Assembly (NCBI GenBank): GCA_030538155.1 | Contig: JAUNUN010000010.1 | Span: 1-64,000, forward strand | Direction of reading: 5' to 3' | Source of the DNA: a bacterium | Lineage (GTDB): Bacteria; Desulfobacterota; Desulfobulbia; Desulfobulbales; Desulfobulbaceae | Length of the DNA stretch: 64,000 nucleotides | Program-made: the position numbers and the translations under genes | Part shown: in pieces, positions 63,268 through 64,000 of the stretch | Numbering within the stretch: the first letter of the stretch is position 1 | Layout of the letters: every line of letters starts with the position of its first letter | Notes under the pieces: generated by a model | Told to the model about the DNA's origin: nothing | Database searches by the model: none | The model's input: the letters and a program-made list of their open reading frames with translations, nothing else

Positions 63268-63634
63268 ACAATCGCCTCCATGTTTTTAATAGTTAAGCGG
63301 ATATAAATCCCGTTACCAGAAAAAATACATAAAACATTTTATTAAAAGCAAGATTAAAAAACAAGGTTTTTTAATCTTGCTTTGGTGCAACATAAGATAG
63401 GCATTCAAACTATTTACGATAACCGTTCAGAAAGATTATGAGTAATAGGAAGCTCCGCCAAAGAAGTACAACTACTTTACTCAGCGGTGTCCCGAAATAT
63501 TCCTTCGCATTACCCGCCTATCCCCCCTTGGCAAACCGATTGACAAGACCCATTGTTTGAAGTAACTAAAAAATTCGTTATCACCTAACTCAAGCTCTTC
63601 GGATCGAAGCATGGATAACATGGAAGGGTATACA
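63268..63634. other. 367-base divergent intergenic region with long hairpin
   Basis: This region separates the polysaccharide cluster from feoA and should hold promoters for both. It contains the 18-bp hairpin listed separately. A plus-strand TTGACA at 63540-63545 is followed 17 bases later by the weak -10 TAACTA, a poor feoA promoter candidate. No gene is seen. Confidence 0.5.
63345..63383. terminator. Perfect 18-bp hairpin upstream of the FecR-domain gene
   Basis: AAAGCAAGATTAAAAAAC and its exact complement GTTTTTTAATCTTGCTTT flank a 3-base loop. It may be an attenuator or terminator in the leader of the polysaccharide operon, or a protein-binding site; position alone does not decide. The stem is AT-rich, unlike most terminators. 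Confidence 0.45.
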
Positions 63635-63952
63635 ATGAAACGCAACAGATGGGATAAAGCTTGTCATCAACTCGCGGCCTGGGGCAGGCGCTGCCGGCAG
63701 GAGCGCTGCTGCAGCACGCCTGAGCATCCCAAGAAGCTTTCGCACAGTTGCTGCGGCGGCAGTCTGCGCATCTGCGGTGTGAACGGCGACCGTCGTACCT
63801 GTGCCCGCATGGCCAGCTTGGGCTTTCTGCCTGGCCGTGAGGTTGAACTGATCTGCAAGGCCGGCACGGATCAATGTGTGGTGAAAATAAACGGCAGCAC
63901 CATCAGCCTGGATGCCGATACCGCCGCCGCCATCCTGGTTGCGCCCGCCTAG
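63635..63952 (+). CDS. feoA: FeoA-domain protein with Cys-rich N-terminal extension
   Basis: A small SH3-like FeoA domain associated with the ferrous iron transporter FeoB. The 105-residue protein has the domain in its last 62 residues: RICGVNGDRRTCARMASLGF, LPGREVELI, then CVVKINGSTISLDADTA. The first 43 residues are basic and hold seven Cys, not usual in FeoA. GGAAGGG lies 6 bases before the ATG at 63635, and an upstream in-frame ATG is less likely. A downstream ATG with Shine-Dalgarno at the window edge suggests further feo genes. Confidence 0.85.
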   Translation: MKRNRWDKACHQLAAWGRRCRQERCCSTPEHPKKLSHSCCGGSLRICGVNGDRRTCARMASLGFLPGREVELICKAGTDQCVVKINGSTISLDADTAAAILVAPA

Positions 63953-63993
63953 CGTGGGATTGACCTGGCGCCGGCCTTTTCATGAGGTTTACC

Positions 63994-64000
63994 ATGCAGG
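63994..64000 (+). CDS. Possible start of a further feo gene, cut by window edge
   Basis: An ATG at 63994 has GAGG about 6 bases ahead and lies 41 bases behind the feoA stop. In most genomes another feoA or feoB would follow; only two codons and one further base are visible, so identity is pure inference. Confidence 0.3.

Noticed and set aside
1-64000. CRISPR array, insertion sequence or prophage
   Set aside because: No regularly spaced direct repeats, transposase, integrase or phage structural genes were seen.

Overview
The window looks like chromosomal DNA of a Gram-negative, probably anaerobic bacterium. Lipid A 3-O-deacylase, SecB, a Wza-type exporter and periplasmic lipoproteins indicate an outer membrane. 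A selenocysteine tRNA, a small c-type cytochrome, HflKC, MoxR/DUF58 genes, a topoisomerase III and a Trm5-like methyltransferase together suggest Desulfobacterota, most likely a Desulfobulbales-type sulfate reducer. That assignment is inference from gene content and recalled protein resemblance; no search was run.

Bases 1-8200 carry a PagL-like deacylase, a BPSS1780-like membrane protein, a rhomboid protease, hflK-hflC, a zinc-ribbon orphan and citrate synthase. Bases 8355-16470 form one tightly coupled plus-strand operon: a second BPSS1780-like protein, RDD protein, SpoIIM-like protein, a membrane protein, DUF4129, DUF4350, a MoxR ATPase and a DUF58 protein, most joined by short overlaps. 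Bases 16800-30000 hold mostly housekeeping genes: tRNA-Arg(ACG), secB, uvrA, glyQ (without glyS beside it), an Ala/Lys/Glu-rich lipoprotein, selC, a Trm5-like methyltransferase, a TPR protein and a minus-strand series of hydrolase, topB, rsfS and gpmI.

Bases 30000-40850 hold a lipoprotein, a secreted MsrA-MsrB fusion, a two-haem mini-cytochrome, a geranylgeranyl-reductase-like flavoprotein, a CDF metal transporter, aminopeptidase N with a frameshift near its 3' end, and a translationally coupled ATP-grasp/esterase pair of unknown product.

Bases 40856-63267 are a 19-gene minus-strand surface polysaccharide cluster. Read in its own direction it has a FecR-domain protein, Wza-type exporter, O-antigen ligase-like protein, PHP-family tyrosine phosphatase, Wzc-type tyrosine autokinase, a TPR protein, a J-domain protein, a PglF/CapD-type dehydratase, Wzx flippase, methyltransferase, four glycosyltransferases around a Wzy-like polymerase, a PglC-like phosphoglycosyl transferase, PglD-like acetyltransferase, YdcF-like protein and a DegT-family aminotransferase. 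The PglF/DegT/PglD/PglC set suggests that the repeat unit starts on a bacillosamine-type sugar. The central polymerase and its neighbouring glycosyltransferase are visibly AT-richer than the flanks. A Cys-rich FeoA-like gene ends the window, possibly followed by another feo gene cut by the edge.

A roughly 125-bp repeat with terminal inverted repeats occurs three times (5630-5762, 6496-6622, 35788-35910), twice starting on the base after a stop codon. No CRISPR array, insertion sequence, prophage or rRNA gene was seen.
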